From: Chitinophagaceae bacterium | GTDB taxonomy: Bacteria > Bacteroidota > Bacteroidia > Chitinophagales > Chitinophagaceae | DNA length: 64,000 nucleotides | Reading direction: 5' to 3' | Assembly: GCA_947454155.1 (NCBI GenBank) | Contig: CANGIT010000011.1 | Coordinates: forward strand, 60,800-124,799 | Part shown: positions 16,980-26,201 of the stretch, piece after piece | Layout of the letters: the number at the start of each line of letters is the position of its first letter | Numbering within the stretch: position 1 is the first letter of the stretch | Notes under the pieces: generated by a model | What the model saw: the letters and a program-made list of their open reading frames with translations, nothing else | Database searches by the model: none | Told to the model about the DNA's origin: nothing | Program-made: the position numbers and the translations under genes

Positions 16980-17687
16980 TTATTCCAAGATAGTCACTTC
17001 CGTTCTTCTGTTTTCGGCTCTGCCAGCGGCAGTTTTGTTGTCGGCCACCGGCTTGGTGCTGCCGTAACCTTTGGCGTTGATACGGGTTTCATCAATACCT
17101 TTGCTCACCAGATAGGCTTTTACGGTATTGGCGCGATCAAGCGACAATTTCAAATTGCTGGCCGCGCTGCCCACATTATCGGTATGACCACCCAGTTCTA
17201 TTTTCTCGTCATCTTTTCTTTTCAAATAAGAAACCAATTCATCCAACACCGTAAAGGAAGACTCCTGCAAGGTGGCTTTGCCAAGATCGAAATTACAATT
17301 CTCCAACACGAAACTTTTGGCAGGCAAAAACTGATACGTCACCACAAATGGATTTTTATAATACTGATTGCCTTGCAGTGCAGGGATCACCAGTGAATCT
17401 ATACTGGTGGAATCTTTAAATCCCAGTATGAAAATATTGTAAACGTCTCCAGCAGGCAATCTGGTAGAAAATTTTCCGGCATCATTGGTTTGACCCTGGT
17501 ACTCTCTTTCATTTTTTTTGCTTCTGAAAATCATGATTTCATTGGGCAGTGGGTTGTCCTTGAAATCGGTGATGGTAACATCCACAGGCGCGTCCTTGGG
17601 AATAGATGCGTTTTGAACAGGCGGCTGAGCCTGTGATGCGAACACGAAAAGAAAAAAAGACAAAAACAGCAGTTGGATTGATTTCAT
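16980..17687 (-). CDS. OmpA family protein
   Basis: 235 residues with a signal peptide (about 1-20, FVFASQA-Q), a beta-rich carboxypeptidase-regulatory-like middle (about 30-110, PVDVTITDFKDNPLPNE), and a C-terminal OmpA/MotB peptidoglycan-binding domain (about 125-235). The domain contains GGHTDNVGSAASNLKLSLDR with the conserved Asp and Arg that bind diaminopimelate. It probably tethers the outer membrane to the cell wall from the periplasm. No outer membrane barrel is evident. Confidence 0.85.
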   Translation of the reverse strand: MKSIQLLFLSFFLFVFASQAQPPVQNASIPKDAPVDVTITDFKDNPLPNEIMIFRSKKNEREYQGQTNDAGKFSTRLPAGDVYNIFILGFKDSTSIDSLVIPALQGNQYYKNPFVVTYQFLPAKSFVLENCNFDLGKATLQESSFTVLDELVSYLKRKDDEKIELGGHTDNVGSAASNLKLSLDRANTVKAYLVSKGIDETRINAKGYGSTKPVADNKTAAGRAENRRTEVTILE

Positions 17688-17770
17688 ATAGTATGATGGT
17701 TTTACGGTCGTAAAGATATTGATAATGTAAGTTTATTTGAAGCCTGACGAAATGAAACTTAACAGGCTAT

Positions 17771-18910
17771 TTACAATTTTTGCTGAAGCCTTTGTACCAT
17801 TTCTTTTTTCCATGACAGAAAATCACCGGCCAGAATATGCTGACGGGCTTCTTTGACCAGCCAAAGATAAAAAGCCAGGTTGTGCACACTGGCAATGGTG
17901 TAGCCGAGGAATTCTTTTGATTTCATCAGATGACGGAGATATGCTTTGCTGTAGTAGGCACTCATGGCGCAACCTATCGTTTCATCAATTGGCGAAAAAT
18001 CCTGCTCCCATTTTTTATTGTCGATATTGATCACCCCATTGGCGGTGAACAGCATGGCATTTCTTCCGTTGCGGGTAGGCATCACACAATCAAACATATC
18101 GATACCCATGCCAATGGATTCAAGAATATTCCAAGGCGTCCCCACGCCCATCAGGTACCTGGGTTTGTCTTGCGGAAGATGATCGCAACAGAAATCGCAT
18201 ATTTCATACATGGCTTCTGTTGGTTCTCCTACACTCAACCCTCCGATGGCATTGCCAACAGCTTCTTTACTGCTGATGTATTCGCAAGACTGTTTGCGCA
18301 AATCCTTATGGATACCCCCTTGCACAATGGGAAATAGATTTTGTGTATAGCCGTATTTATCTTGTGTATCCCGAAATCTTTTCCAGCATCTGTCGAGCCA
18401 GCGATGGGTAAGCTCCATAGATTTTTTTGCATAGGCATGGTCGCTGCCGCCGGGCGGACATTCATCAAAAGCCATCATGATATCTCCACCTATTGACCTT
18501 TGTGTATCCATCACATTTTCGGGCGTAAACAAATGCTTGCTGCCATCAATATGCGAACTAAATACTACACCCTCCTCTGTTATCTTTCTGGTGCCCGACA
18601 AAGAAAAAACCTGAAACCCTCCACTATCGGTGAGAATGGGTGCATGCCATCCATTGAAGCGATGCAAACCTCCTGCCGCTTCTAACGTTTGCAGACCCGG
18701 GCGAAGATATAAATGATAGGTATTGCCTAAAATGATCTGAGCTCCTACCTCCTCTCGCAACTGTTGCTGGGTAACCGCCTTCACGCTACCTACTGTACCT
18801 ACCGGCATGAAGATGGGTGTTTGTATCACCCCATGGTCGGTGGTGATTTCTCCTGCCCTCGCTTTGGACATGGAATCCGTTTTTTCCAGCTTGAATTGCA
18901 ATGCAGCCAT
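17771..18910 (-). CDS. tgt: tRNA-guanine transglycosylase (queuine tRNA-ribosyltransferase)
   Basis: Exchanges G34 for preQ1 in GUN-anticodon tRNAs on the queuosine pathway. 379 residues from the ATG at 18910. An upstream in-frame ATG at 18931 overlaps the -7 promoter element and is rejected. Catalytic Asp lies in LTDSGGFQVFSLS (residue 95), and the second aspartate is in FDCVMPTRNGRNA (about 270). The usual zinc motif C-x-C-xx-C before YSKAYLRHL is degenerate: it reads DETIGCAMSAYYS, keeping only the middle Cys (about 314), while the distant His in VHNL (about 343) remains. The fold is clearly Tgt. Confidence 0.94.
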   Translation of the reverse strand: MAALQFKLEKTDSMSKARAGEITTDHGVIQTPIFMPVGTVGSVKAVTQQQLREEVGAQIILGNTYHLYLRPGLQTLEAAGGLHRFNGWHAPILTDSGGFQVFSLSGTRKITEEGVVFSSHIDGSKHLFTPENVMDTQRSIGGDIMMAFDECPPGGSDHAYAKKSMELTHRWLDRCWKRFRDTQDKYGYTQNLFPIVQGGIHKDLRKQSCEYISSKEAVGNAIGGLSVGEPTEAMYEICDFCCDHLPQDKPRYLMGVGTPWNILESIGMGIDMFDCVMPTRNGRNAMLFTANGVINIDNKKWEQDFSPIDETIGCAMSAYYSKAYLRHLMKSKEFLGYTIASVHNLAFYLWLVKEARQHILAGDFLSWKKEMVQRLQQKL

Positions 18911-18928
18911 GTTGTGAAATTGAAGCGG

Positions 18929-18936
18929 CAAAGATA
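18929..18936 (-). promoter_or_regulatory. -7 element of the tgt promoter
   Basis: TATCTTTG on the minus strand, followed by C, matches TAnnTTTG. No TTG is found at the right distance upstream. The start codon at 18910 lies 18 bp downstream. Confidence 0.5.
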
Positions 18937-18982
18937 ATTTTTATAAAGCAATGAAATCGGAGCAAAGATGGAGATGTTCAAT

Positions 18983-18990
18983 TATTTTTG
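18983..18990 (+). promoter_or_regulatory. -7-like element before the glycosyltransferase gene
   Basis: TATTTTTG matches TAnnTTTG and ends 5 bp before the preferred ATG at 18996, which would give a leaderless mRNA. No -33 element is visible. Confidence 0.3.
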
Positions 18991-18995
18991 CAGCA

Positions 18996-20138
18996 ATGAA
19001 AATCACGCTTTTAGAATTCCTGAAAATCAACTGGCCCCTTTACCTTTTTTTCTTTTTTTGCCTGGTCAGTTTTTTACAGCTGTGCTATTCCCTTTTTTTC
19101 TTTGCGAGACTTGCCTTTTACAAAAGAAAGAAGTCTGCTCAATCGCAAACACATCCTGTAAGTGTAGTCATCTGTGCCAGAGATGAAGCCGCCAATATTG
19201 CCCGCAACTTGCCCGGCGTACTAATCCAGGAATACCCTACCACGCATGAAGTGATTGTGGTGAACGACAATTCTTACGACGACAGCAAGTATGTATTAGA
19301 AGAATTACAGCGAAGCTACAAACAACTCAGCACCATCGAACTCACGCAGGAAGCCAAACTGATTCCCGGAAAAAAATTTCCGTTGGCCGTAGGCATCAAG
19401 TCGGCCAAGCATGAAATCGTTTTACTGACCGACGCTGATTGTGTTCCAGCCAGTGAGCATTGGATTCAGTCGATGCAATCCACTTACAACGACGACACCG
19501 AAATCGTTTTGGGCTATGGCGCTTATCACAAACAGAAAGGATTCCTCAACAAACTCATCCGTTGGGAAACTTTCTTAACCGCACTGCAATACCTGAGTTA
19601 CGCACTGGCCCGAATTCCCTACATGGGTGTGGGGAGAAACCTCAGTTACAAGAAAACCATCTTCTACCGGCACAAAGGTTTCTCATCGCATAACAATATT
19701 CCTGGAGGCGACGACGATTTATTCATCAATATGGCTGCCAACGGAAAGAATACCCGAATCAATATAGAGAAAGAAGCCTTCACGCTCAGCAAAGCACCTA
19801 AGTCTTGGAAACAGTGGATGCGCCAAAAGCAAAGACATTATAGCACCGGTAAATACTACAAAGGCAAGCACAAATTTTTACTGGGCCTGTTTTCCGCCAG
19901 CCAGTTTTTGTTTTACCCTTTACTGATTTGCACTTGCATTTTTTATCAATGGCCATTGGCAATCATGATATGGGGAGGAAGAATGATCATACAATTTTTC
20001 ATTTATGCCAGGGTGATGATCAAGCTGAATGAAAAAGACCTGATTCCTTTCCTGTTGTTTTTTGACGTCTGGATGTTTTTCTATTACCTGCTGTTCATCC
20101 CATCGTTGATCAGGAAACCAAGACCATCCTGGAGATGA
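18996..20138 (+). CDS. Family 2 glycosyltransferase, membrane-bound
   Basis: 380 residues from the ATG at 18996. An N-terminal membrane helix (about 10-40) precedes a GT-A domain: VSVVICARDEAANIARNLPG (nucleotide-sugar binding), VIVVNDNSYDDS, and the DxD-type metal motif LLTDADCVP (about 150). A QxxRH-type motif (RQKQRH, near 290) resembles processive or lipid-linked GT2 enzymes. Two or three C-terminal membrane helices follow. It likely builds a surface glycan or glycolipid; donor and acceptor are unknown. rsmG follows on the same strand after 30 bp. An in-frame ATG at 18951 is less likely because it precedes the -7-like element. Confidence 0.88.
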   Translation: MKITLLEFLKINWPLYLFFFFCLVSFLQLCYSLFFFARLAFYKRKKSAQSQTHPVSVVICARDEAANIARNLPGVLIQEYPTTHEVIVVNDNSYDDSKYVLEELQRSYKQLSTIELTQEAKLIPGKKFPLAVGIKSAKHEIVLLTDADCVPASEHWIQSMQSTYNDDTEIVLGYGAYHKQKGFLNKLIRWETFLTALQYLSYALARIPYMGVGRNLSYKKTIFYRHKGFSSHNNIPGGDDDLFINMAANGKNTRINIEKEAFTLSKAPKSWKQWMRQKQRHYSTGKYYKGKHKFLLGLFSASQFLFYPLLICTCIFYQWPLAIMIWGGRMIIQFFIYARVMIKLNEKDLIPFLLFFDVWMFFYYLLFIPSLIRKPRPSWR

Positions 20139-20168
20139 TATGAATTTTTGCCGCCTACTTAAAGAAAA

Positions 20169-20816
20169 ATGAACATGAACCCTCTTGCACAACTCACTCA
20201 TTATTTCAGTGATTTCACGCCTAAACAACAAGAACAGTTTGGCGCATTACTGCCTTTATATAAGGAATGGAATGAAAAAATCAATGTGATCAGCCGCAAA
20301 GACATCGACAATTTTTATGTGCATCATGTTCTTCATTCTCTGAGCATCGCCACCACTTTCCAGTTCGAACCCGGTACCAACATCATGGACCTGGGCTGCG
20401 GCGGAGGCTTCCCCGGAATTCCTTTGGCGATTTTCTTTCCGGAAACAAAATTTCATCTGGTAGACAGCATCAACAAGAAACTCAATGTGGTGAAAGAAAT
20501 TGCCGCCGCGATTGAACTCAATAATGTTACGGTGCAGCATACACGAGCGGAGGACATCAAAGACCGTAAATTCGAAACAGTGATATCAAGGGCAGTGGCC
20601 CCTTTAGGAGATTTGTGGAGATGGAGCCGTCCGCTAATCAAGAAATACAATTCCTCTAACGACAATACACCCAACGGATTGATTTGCCTCAAAGGCGGCG
20701 ACCTTACCAAAGAGATTCAGGAAAGCGGCTGCAAACCTTATGTATGGGAACTGGAAAAGATATTCAACGAAGAGCATTTCAAAGAGAAATTCCTTTTGTA
20801 CCAACCCATCAAATAA
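20169..20816 (+). CDS. rsmG: 16S rRNA (guanine527-N7)-methyltransferase
   Basis: Modifies G527 in the 530 loop of 16S rRNA; loss gives low-level streptomycin resistance in other bacteria. 215 residues. The Rossmann SAM motif is IMDLGCGGGFPGIPLAI (about 75-91), followed by VDSINKKLNVVKE and a VISRAVAPLGDLWRW segment typical of GidB. Convergent with the M1 peptidase gene, with an 8-bp gap. Confidence 0.95.
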   Translation: MNMNPLAQLTHYFSDFTPKQQEQFGALLPLYKEWNEKINVISRKDIDNFYVHHVLHSLSIATTFQFEPGTNIMDLGCGGGFPGIPLAIFFPETKFHLVDSINKKLNVVKEIAAAIELNNVTVQHTRAEDIKDRKFETVISRAVAPLGDLWRWSRPLIKKYNSSNDNTPNGLICLKGGDLTKEIQESGCKPYVWELEKIFNEEHFKEKFLLYQPIK

Positions 20817-20824
20817 TCAGAAAA

Positions 20825-22753
20825 TTACCAGTTCAATTCTAGTCGGTTGTTTTTTCTGTTCACATCAGCCATCCTTTTAGACGGATCGATTTCGACATTG
20901 ACAATTTCAGTCAATCTTCTCTTGATGGACACCACATAAGAAGGATGCGTCCATATCCATTCAGATTCCACAACAGGCTTCATATCGTTTTCCGGAGCTT
21001 TGCTGCCAAACATCAGGTTAAGTGGTATCTGGTGAAGTTCTTGTGAACTGTCTTTGAATTTGAGTTGCAGATCGATAGGCATAGGCATGTTACCGATTCT
21101 CTTGATCCTGATTTTGGTTTCACCATTTTCCTCCCAAAGACTGTCAATGGCATAATCGATGGTTTTGGTGGAATGGATCCAATATTGTTTATACCAATCC
21201 AGTTGAATACCGCTTTTCTTTTCTGCAATTCTGATAAAGTCATTGGGATTGGGATGTTTGAATTTCCACGTGTTGTAATAATCAAGTAATATCTGGTCTC
21301 TTGCCGATGCACCGATGATATAACCCAGCTGTTCCATGAAGATTTCTCCTTTCGAGTACGCATCAACGCTATAGCCAAAGTTGGTATTGTAATGATCGGC
21401 GTGCGTACACATGGGTTCTTCGAGTCCGCTTCTCACCAGAGCGAAATAATTGGCATAGGCCCCCGAATGATCCTCCGGCACAGATGCCAGAAGTTCTTTC
21501 AGTTTTTCATTGGAAGGATTTTCTTTCAACGCATCTTCATATTCTTTGATGGAAGAACGGTGGTTGTAAAATTTTGTCACCAGATCTTCGGCATAACTGG
21601 TAAATCCTTCGTCCATCCATGCATACAGACTTTCATTGGTACCCATCATCATTTGATACCAGCTGTGCATCCATTCGTGAAACACAGTACCCAAAGAAGG
21701 GCCGCTGATCAGTGTTGCCATGGGATATTCCATACCACCGTCTCCGCCCTGTATGAAAGAGTATTGCGGATAAGGATATTTGCCGAAGTTTTTTTCAATG
21801 AATGGCAATACAGTAACTGCTGCGTCGGCTACTTTCGTCCAATCGTTTTCGTTAGACGCAGCACCATCCGGTGCGTTGTAGATCACATGCAGTACAGGCC
21901 CTCCGGCCACTTGTCTGCTGATATGTTTGTAGTCCGGGTCAGCGGCCCATACAAAGTCATGAATCTTTTCGCCTTTGAAATGCCAGGCTCTTTTGGGTGT
22001 GGCGCATGGCTTCAAGGGTGTTCCGGGCTTATCGTATCCCCATCCAATTTCAGCGGCATTCACCAAAACGCCGGTGCCGCCTAATTTGTAAGACCTGTCG
22101 ATATTGATGGTCACATCGTAATCTCCCCAAACGCCATAAAACTCTCTGGCCACGTAAGGTGTGGGGTGCCAGCCTTCCTCATCAAACTCACAAATCTTGG
22201 GATACCATTGACTCATGCTGTATCGTACGCCAGTCTGAGGATTGTCTCTTCCACTTCTTCTCACCTGCAAAGGCACCTGGGCTTCAAATTCCATATCGAA
22301 AGTAACGGCAATGCCAGGTAAGATGGGACGCGGCAGCTTCACTTCTAGAATCGTTTCATGATAAACAAATGAAACCGGAAGACCATTCATCTTTAGTGAA
22401 ATGATTTTCTGATAACCTATTTCATTCTCATTGAGTCGAGAAATTCTGTCTTTCACTCTGCCATCCCAGTCGGGCCTTCCATTCACCAGTTTTTTTCCCA
22501 ACTCACGGCTTCTCACATCCATGCCACTGTTAGGCTGAAATGCATTCCAATAAAGATGATAGAACACCTTATCGAGTTTTTCGTTGGAATTATTCTGATA
22601 TACCAAACGTTGTTTACCGGTAAAGCGATTACTCAGTGTATCCACATCAATCGTCATGGTGTATTTAACTGCCTGCTGCCAGCGTTGTTGCTGCGCTGAA
22701 GCCATGACAGAAAACAATAAAACAGAAAACAATAAAATAAAATACTTTTTCAT
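20825..22753 (-). CDS. M1 family zinc metallopeptidase, secreted
   Basis: 642 residues with a signal peptide (about 1-20, SVMASA-Q). An N-terminal beta saddle domain (about 25-220) is followed by the gluzincin catalytic domain: GGMEYP replaces the usual GAMEN exopeptidase motif, HEWMH (about 357-361) supplies the zinc histidines and catalytic Glu, and DEGFTSY (about 379) the third ligand. It probably degrades peptides in the periplasm or outside the cell. No T9SS signal is obvious at the C-terminus (NRKNNRLELNW). Confidence 0.92.
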   Translation of the reverse strand: MKKYFILLFSVLLFSVMASAQQQRWQQAVKYTMTIDVDTLSNRFTGKQRLVYQNNSNEKLDKVFYHLYWNAFQPNSGMDVRSRELGKKLVNGRPDWDGRVKDRISRLNENEIGYQKIISLKMNGLPVSFVYHETILEVKLPRPILPGIAVTFDMEFEAQVPLQVRRSGRDNPQTGVRYSMSQWYPKICEFDEEGWHPTPYVAREFYGVWGDYDVTINIDRSYKLGGTGVLVNAAEIGWGYDKPGTPLKPCATPKRAWHFKGEKIHDFVWAADPDYKHISRQVAGGPVLHVIYNAPDGAASNENDWTKVADAAVTVLPFIEKNFGKYPYPQYSFIQGGDGGMEYPMATLISGPSLGTVFHEWMHSWYQMMMGTNESLYAWMDEGFTSYAEDLVTKFYNHRSSIKEYEDALKENPSNEKLKELLASVPEDHSGAYANYFALVRSGLEEPMCTHADHYNTNFGYSVDAYSKGEIFMEQLGYIIGASARDQILLDYYNTWKFKHPNPNDFIRIAEKKSGIQLDWYKQYWIHSTKTIDYAIDSLWEENGETKIRIKRIGNMPMPIDLQLKFKDSSQELHQIPLNLMFGSKAPENDMKPVVESEWIWTHPSYVVSIKRRLTEIVNVEIDPSKRMADVNRKNNRLELNW

Positions 22754-22837
22754 CCTTTAAATTTATTCGTTAGTATTTATCATCACTTGGAATTTCTCCG
22801 TCGGCAATAGAAAATAAGCTATGAGCAAATTACCGGA

Positions 22838-22904
22838 TCAGCACATCAGCTAATCAATACATCATCATTACATTATCAAATTACCAAATCTTCAAATTAC
22901 CCAA
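22838..22904 (-). repeat. GATTTG-rich tract after rsmI
   Basis: The minus strand reads GGTAATTTGAAGATTTGG, then TAATTTGATAATG and degenerate GATGATG units, directly after the rsmI stop. It is similar to 1706-1795 and 12897-12929. Nothing else is seen in the 151-bp spacer between rsmI and the M1 peptidase gene. Confidence 0.6.
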
Positions 22905-23570
22905 TCACCCCTTCCCTTCCAGCACGATTACTATCTCCCCCTTTACTCCTTTTGCTGCAAAATAATCATGCACTTCGCGAAGCGTGCCTCTTTTGTTCTC
23001 TTCGAATTTCTTGGAGAGTTCGCGGCTCACACAACATTTCCTGTTTTCGCCAAAATATTCGATGAACTGCAACAATGTTTTTACCAGTCGCATCGGACTT
23101 TCATAAAAAATCATCGTCCTCTCTTCGATGGCCAATTTTTTGAGCAACGTTTGTCTTCCTTTTTTTAACGGCAAGAAACCTTCAAAGCAGAAGCTGTCTG
23201 TGGGCAAAGCACTGTTGACCAAAGCGGGCACAAAGGCGGTGGCTCCGGGCAGACAAGTAAATTCGATGCCTCTCTCCGCGCAGGCTTTCACCAGCAGATA
23301 AGCGGGATCGCTGATGCCTGGTGTTCCTGCATCTGTAAGCAAAGCCATGGTTTTACCGGAGGTTAGCTGATCGCATAGATGTTCCGCAATGCGGTGTTCG
23401 TTATGCTGATGATAAGGAGATATAGGCTTGCTGATGCCATAATGCTGAAGCAACACAGAGGAGGTTCGGGTATCTTCCGCAAGAATCAAATCAACCGACT
23501 TCAGCACTTCCAAAGCCCGGAGGGTGATATCAGAAAGATTTCCAATAGGCGTTGGAACAATATAAAGCAT
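22905..23570 (-). CDS. rsmI: 16S rRNA (cytidine1402-2'-O)-methyltransferase
   Basis: Tetrapyrrole-methylase-fold enzyme that 2'-O-methylates C1402 of 16S rRNA. It begins MLYIVPTPIGNLSDITLRAL, the family signature, with AEDTRTSSVLL, LLTDAGTPGISDPAYLLV and GATAFVPALVNSALPTDSF following. 221 residues is shorter than the roughly 285 of E. coli and lacks its C-terminal domain. The next gene upstream is purS, 32 bp away. Confidence 0.9.
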   Translation of the reverse strand: MLYIVPTPIGNLSDITLRALEVLKSVDLILAEDTRTSSVLLQHYGISKPISPYHQHNEHRIAEHLCDQLTSGKTMALLTDAGTPGISDPAYLLVKACAERGIEFTCLPGATAFVPALVNSALPTDSFCFEGFLPLKKGRQTLLKKLAIEERTMIFYESPMRLVKTLLQFIEYFGENRKCCVSRELSKKFEENKRGTLREVHDYFAAKGVKGEIVIVLEGKG

Positions 23571-23602
23571 AGCTACCTGAAGTAAGAATGATCAATCAGT
23601 TA

Positions 23603-23848
23603 TTAGATTATGGTAATTTCAAACATTTCCATCACAGGATTGGCGAGCAATTTTTTACTGGCTTCCGAAGCCATCTGATGAGCTTCTTCTTTGCTGGAGG
23701 CTTCTATTTTCAAATCGATTTGCTTACCGATTCTTACGTCGCTAATGCCTGTCAGGCCAAGGTTTTGAAGCCCTCCCAAAACAGCTTTACCCTGAGGATC
23801 CAGTAAATCTTTTAAGGGCATTACTTTTATTTGTGCAGTGAATGTCAT
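23603..23848 (-). CDS. purS: Phosphoribosylformylglycinamidine synthase subunit PurS
   Basis: 81-residue small subunit that, with PurL and PurQ, converts FGAR to FGAM in purine synthesis. The start MTFTAQIKVMPLKDLLDPQG and GGLQNLGLTGISDVRIGKQI match PurS. Its start overlaps the pssA stop in an ATGA arrangement, so translation is probably coupled. A longer in-frame reading upstream to 24259 runs through pssA in another frame and is spurious. purL and purQ are not in the window. Confidence 0.9.
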   Translation of the reverse strand: MTFTAQIKVMPLKDLLDPQGKAVLGGLQNLGLTGISDVRIGKQIDLKIEASSKEEAHQMASEASKKLLANPVMEMFEITII

Positions 23849-24609
23849 GATGATTTCTTTATGAAGAGCAAAGATAAAATAATGTAAGCAAGAAAAATGA
23901 TGAGCACCGACAACCATTGGCAAAATAGCGCAGCTACAAGTCCTATGGCAAGCAGCAGCCATATGGGTAAATTCTCTTTTAGTCCGAATGATTTTAATTT
24001 CAGTGACATCAATTTGATATTGCTGACCATCAGCATTGAAACAATAATGATAACAGCATACAGCACCCAGGCATTGGTCAGTAACGACAAAACAAAATCG
24101 TTGGCTGAATACCAGTAAATAAGCGGAAACGAAGCGATCAATAGTCCAGCAGCAGGTGTAGGTACACCAAGAAAAACATTTTGTTGTACATCGGAAATAT
24201 TGAATTTGGCCAAACGGTAGGCGGCGGCAGCAGCAAAAACAAAGGCTGGTGCCAGCCACAACATACTCACATCAATTCCTCCTGCTTCTCCGGCGAAACT
24301 TCTTCTTAACAACTGAAATAAAATCAATGAAGGGGCTGTACCGAAACTGACTACATCGGCCAGTGAATCCAACTGTTTGCCCATTTCGGAAGTGGCTTTG
24401 AATAACCTGGCTATGAATCCGTCTAAAAAATCAACGACAGCAGCGAGACCGATAAACAGTGAACCGAAGACGATTTTCTCCGGCACGTAAGCCAATTGAG
24501 AACCTTCGGAAGAATATTGGACCGACAAACCGCTTTGCATAATGAATACAATAGCGATACAACCAAAAACCAGGTTGAGCAAAGTGAATAAATTGGGAAT
24601 CTGCTTCAT
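23845..24609 (-). CDS. pssA: CDP-diacylglycerol-serine O-phosphatidyltransferase
   Basis: Integral membrane enzyme making phosphatidylserine, the precursor of phosphatidylethanolamine. 254 residues. The CDP-alcohol phosphotransferase signature is complete: FLDGFIARLFKATSEMG then KQLDSLADVVSFGTAPS (about 60-95). Seven or eight hydrophobic segments span the protein. It lies 26 bp after the aminopeptidase gene and overlaps purS by 4 bp. Confidence 0.93.
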   Translation of the reverse strand: MKQIPNLFTLLNLVFGCIAIVFIMQSGLSVQYSSEGSQLAYVPEKIVFGSLFIGLAAVVDFLDGFIARLFKATSEMGKQLDSLADVVSFGTAPSLILFQLLRRSFAGEAGGIDVSMLWLAPAFVFAAAAAYRLAKFNISDVQQNVFLGVPTPAAGLLIASFPLIYWYSANDFVLSLLTNAWVLYAVIIIVSMLMVSNIKLMSLKLKSFGLKENLPIWLLLAIGLVAALFCQWLSVLIIFLAYIILSLLFIKKSS

Positions 24610-24635
24610 GAATGGAAATAGGATTGGTTGATGAA

Positions 24636-25925
24636 TTATTTTTTCATGAGCGCCTCAATGTCTTCGACTGTGATGGGAATGTTTTTCATCAGGTCTTTAT
24701 TGCCATTTTTGGTGAGCCAAAAATTATTTTCGATTCTGATACCCATTTGTTCTTCTTCGATGTAAATACCAGGCTCAACAGTAAATACCATGCCCGGTTT
24801 GATTGGCGCCGTTCGTGTGCCCAGATCATGCACATCAATACCGAGATGATGCGAGATGCCATGATAAAGGTAACGGGTATACGCTCTGTTTTCAGGGTCT
24901 TCATTTTTAACATCCGACTTGCGCAGCAATCCTATTTTCTGAAAAACAACCGTAGCCTCATCTCCCACTTTCTTGGTATAGTCCACGATACTGATGCCGG
25001 GCTTTAGGATACTTGCTGCATATAGATGTAAGTGCAAACAAGCGTTGTAAACAATTTTCTGACGACGAGAGAACTTTCCGTTGACTGGAACAGTTCGGGT
25101 GAGGTCGGCGCAATAATTGCCATACTCCGCGCCAAAATCCATCAGCAGCAATTCGCCGTCTTTACATTCCCTGTTGTTATCGATGTAATGCAGCGTACGC
25201 GCACGGTCGCCACTCGCGATGATATTGCCATAAGCAGGGCCGGTAGCTCTTTGCGAAAGAAATGAATGCCAGATTTCCGCTTCAATTTCATATTCCTTCA
25301 CACCGGGCCTGATAAAACCCAGCAATCTTCGGAAAGCATTGTCTGTAATGTCAATCGCTTTTTGCAGCACCTCGATTTCCAAAGCAGATTTGATGGCTCT
25401 GAGGTCTTTCATGATGACCGCACTTCTTTTGTATTGGTGCAATGGGTATCGATCCATCATGTGTTTGGCATAGCGGTAATCCCTAACCGGAACATAATTC
25501 GACTTGCGGTCATTTTCATTGGTGTTGAGATAGAGGGTGTTCACGCTGTGAATCCATCCTTGCAATATCGCCTCTGCCGATTCGAGCCAGATGATGGTAG
25601 AAATACCCGAAATCGCTTCTGCCTCGTGCTTTCTCAGCCGATGACCATCCCATTTCTCTTTCAATTCATTGGGCTTAACCAATACCAGTACTTCCCTGAA
25701 TTTTGGATCCGGATTATCAGGAAAAAGTATCAGCATACTATCTTCCTGCTCAATGCCCGTGAGCCAAAACAAATCGGCATTTTGCTTGAATTTGAACAGC
25801 TGATCGCCATTGGTAGGCAGTTCGTCATTGCTGTTGAAGATGGCGATAGACTGCTTTTCCATCCGCTCGATAAATCTTTTTCGGTTGTTGATGAAAATCT
25901 CAGGATTGAGGGGTAAATATTTCAT
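24636..25925 (-). CDS. pepP: Xaa-Pro aminopeptidase (M24B family)
   Basis: 429 residues from the ATG at 25925; the ATG at 25985 would add 20 residues that do not fit the family N-terminus. The aminopeptidase P N-terminal domain (about 5-135; FKQNADLFWLTGIEQEDS) precedes the pita-bread domain. Metal ligands are visible: Asp in LLMDFGAEYGNYCADLTRT (two Asp), His in GISHHLGIDVHDLG, Glu in FTVEPGIYIE and Glu in GIRIENNFW. It removes N-terminal residues ahead of proline. No signal peptide, so cytoplasmic. Confidence 0.92.
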   Translation of the reverse strand: MKYLPLNPEIFINNRKRFIERMEKQSIAIFNSNDELPTNGDQLFKFKQNADLFWLTGIEQEDSMLILFPDNPDPKFREVLVLVKPNELKEKWDGHRLRKHEAEAISGISTIIWLESAEAILQGWIHSVNTLYLNTNENDRKSNYVPVRDYRYAKHMMDRYPLHQYKRSAVIMKDLRAIKSALEIEVLQKAIDITDNAFRRLLGFIRPGVKEYEIEAEIWHSFLSQRATGPAYGNIIASGDRARTLHYIDNNRECKDGELLLMDFGAEYGNYCADLTRTVPVNGKFSRRQKIVYNACLHLHLYAASILKPGISIVDYTKKVGDEATVVFQKIGLLRKSDVKNEDPENRAYTRYLYHGISHHLGIDVHDLGTRTAPIKPGMVFTVEPGIYIEEEQMGIRIENNFWLTKNGNKDLMKNIPITVEDIEALMKK

Positions 25926-26170
25926 ACAGAACTGGTTAATGTCATCATTAAAATAATTTCGCCAAGATACATCAATATCAATCATCTCTGTTTGATAGCC
26001 TCATGATAAAAAATAAAAATTTTTTCTTTGTTCAACAGAATCCATCATTCGTATTTATTTTTTTATCTTTTTTGAATTAATTAAATTTTTAGCGCTTTTT
26101 TTATTCTATTTTTTAAACTTCAGCTAATTTTTGTCATGCGTTTTGATATTATTTTAATATTTCAGGGCCC

Positions 26171-26178
26171 TACCTTTG
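26171..26178 (+). promoter_or_regulatory. -7 element of the pckA promoter
   Basis: TACCTTTG matches TAnnTTTG and lies 23 bp before the preferred start codon. A TTTG at 26142-26145 sits 25 bp upstream, slightly beyond the usual spacing. The rest of the 276-bp gap is A/T-rich without other recognisable signals. Confidence 0.5.
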
Positions 26179-26201
26179 TCGCAGCATCAAACCTAACCAC
26201 T

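Noticed and set aside
23849..24259. N-terminal extension of purS to 218 residues
   Set aside because: It lies within pssA in a different frame; the PurS family starts at 23848.
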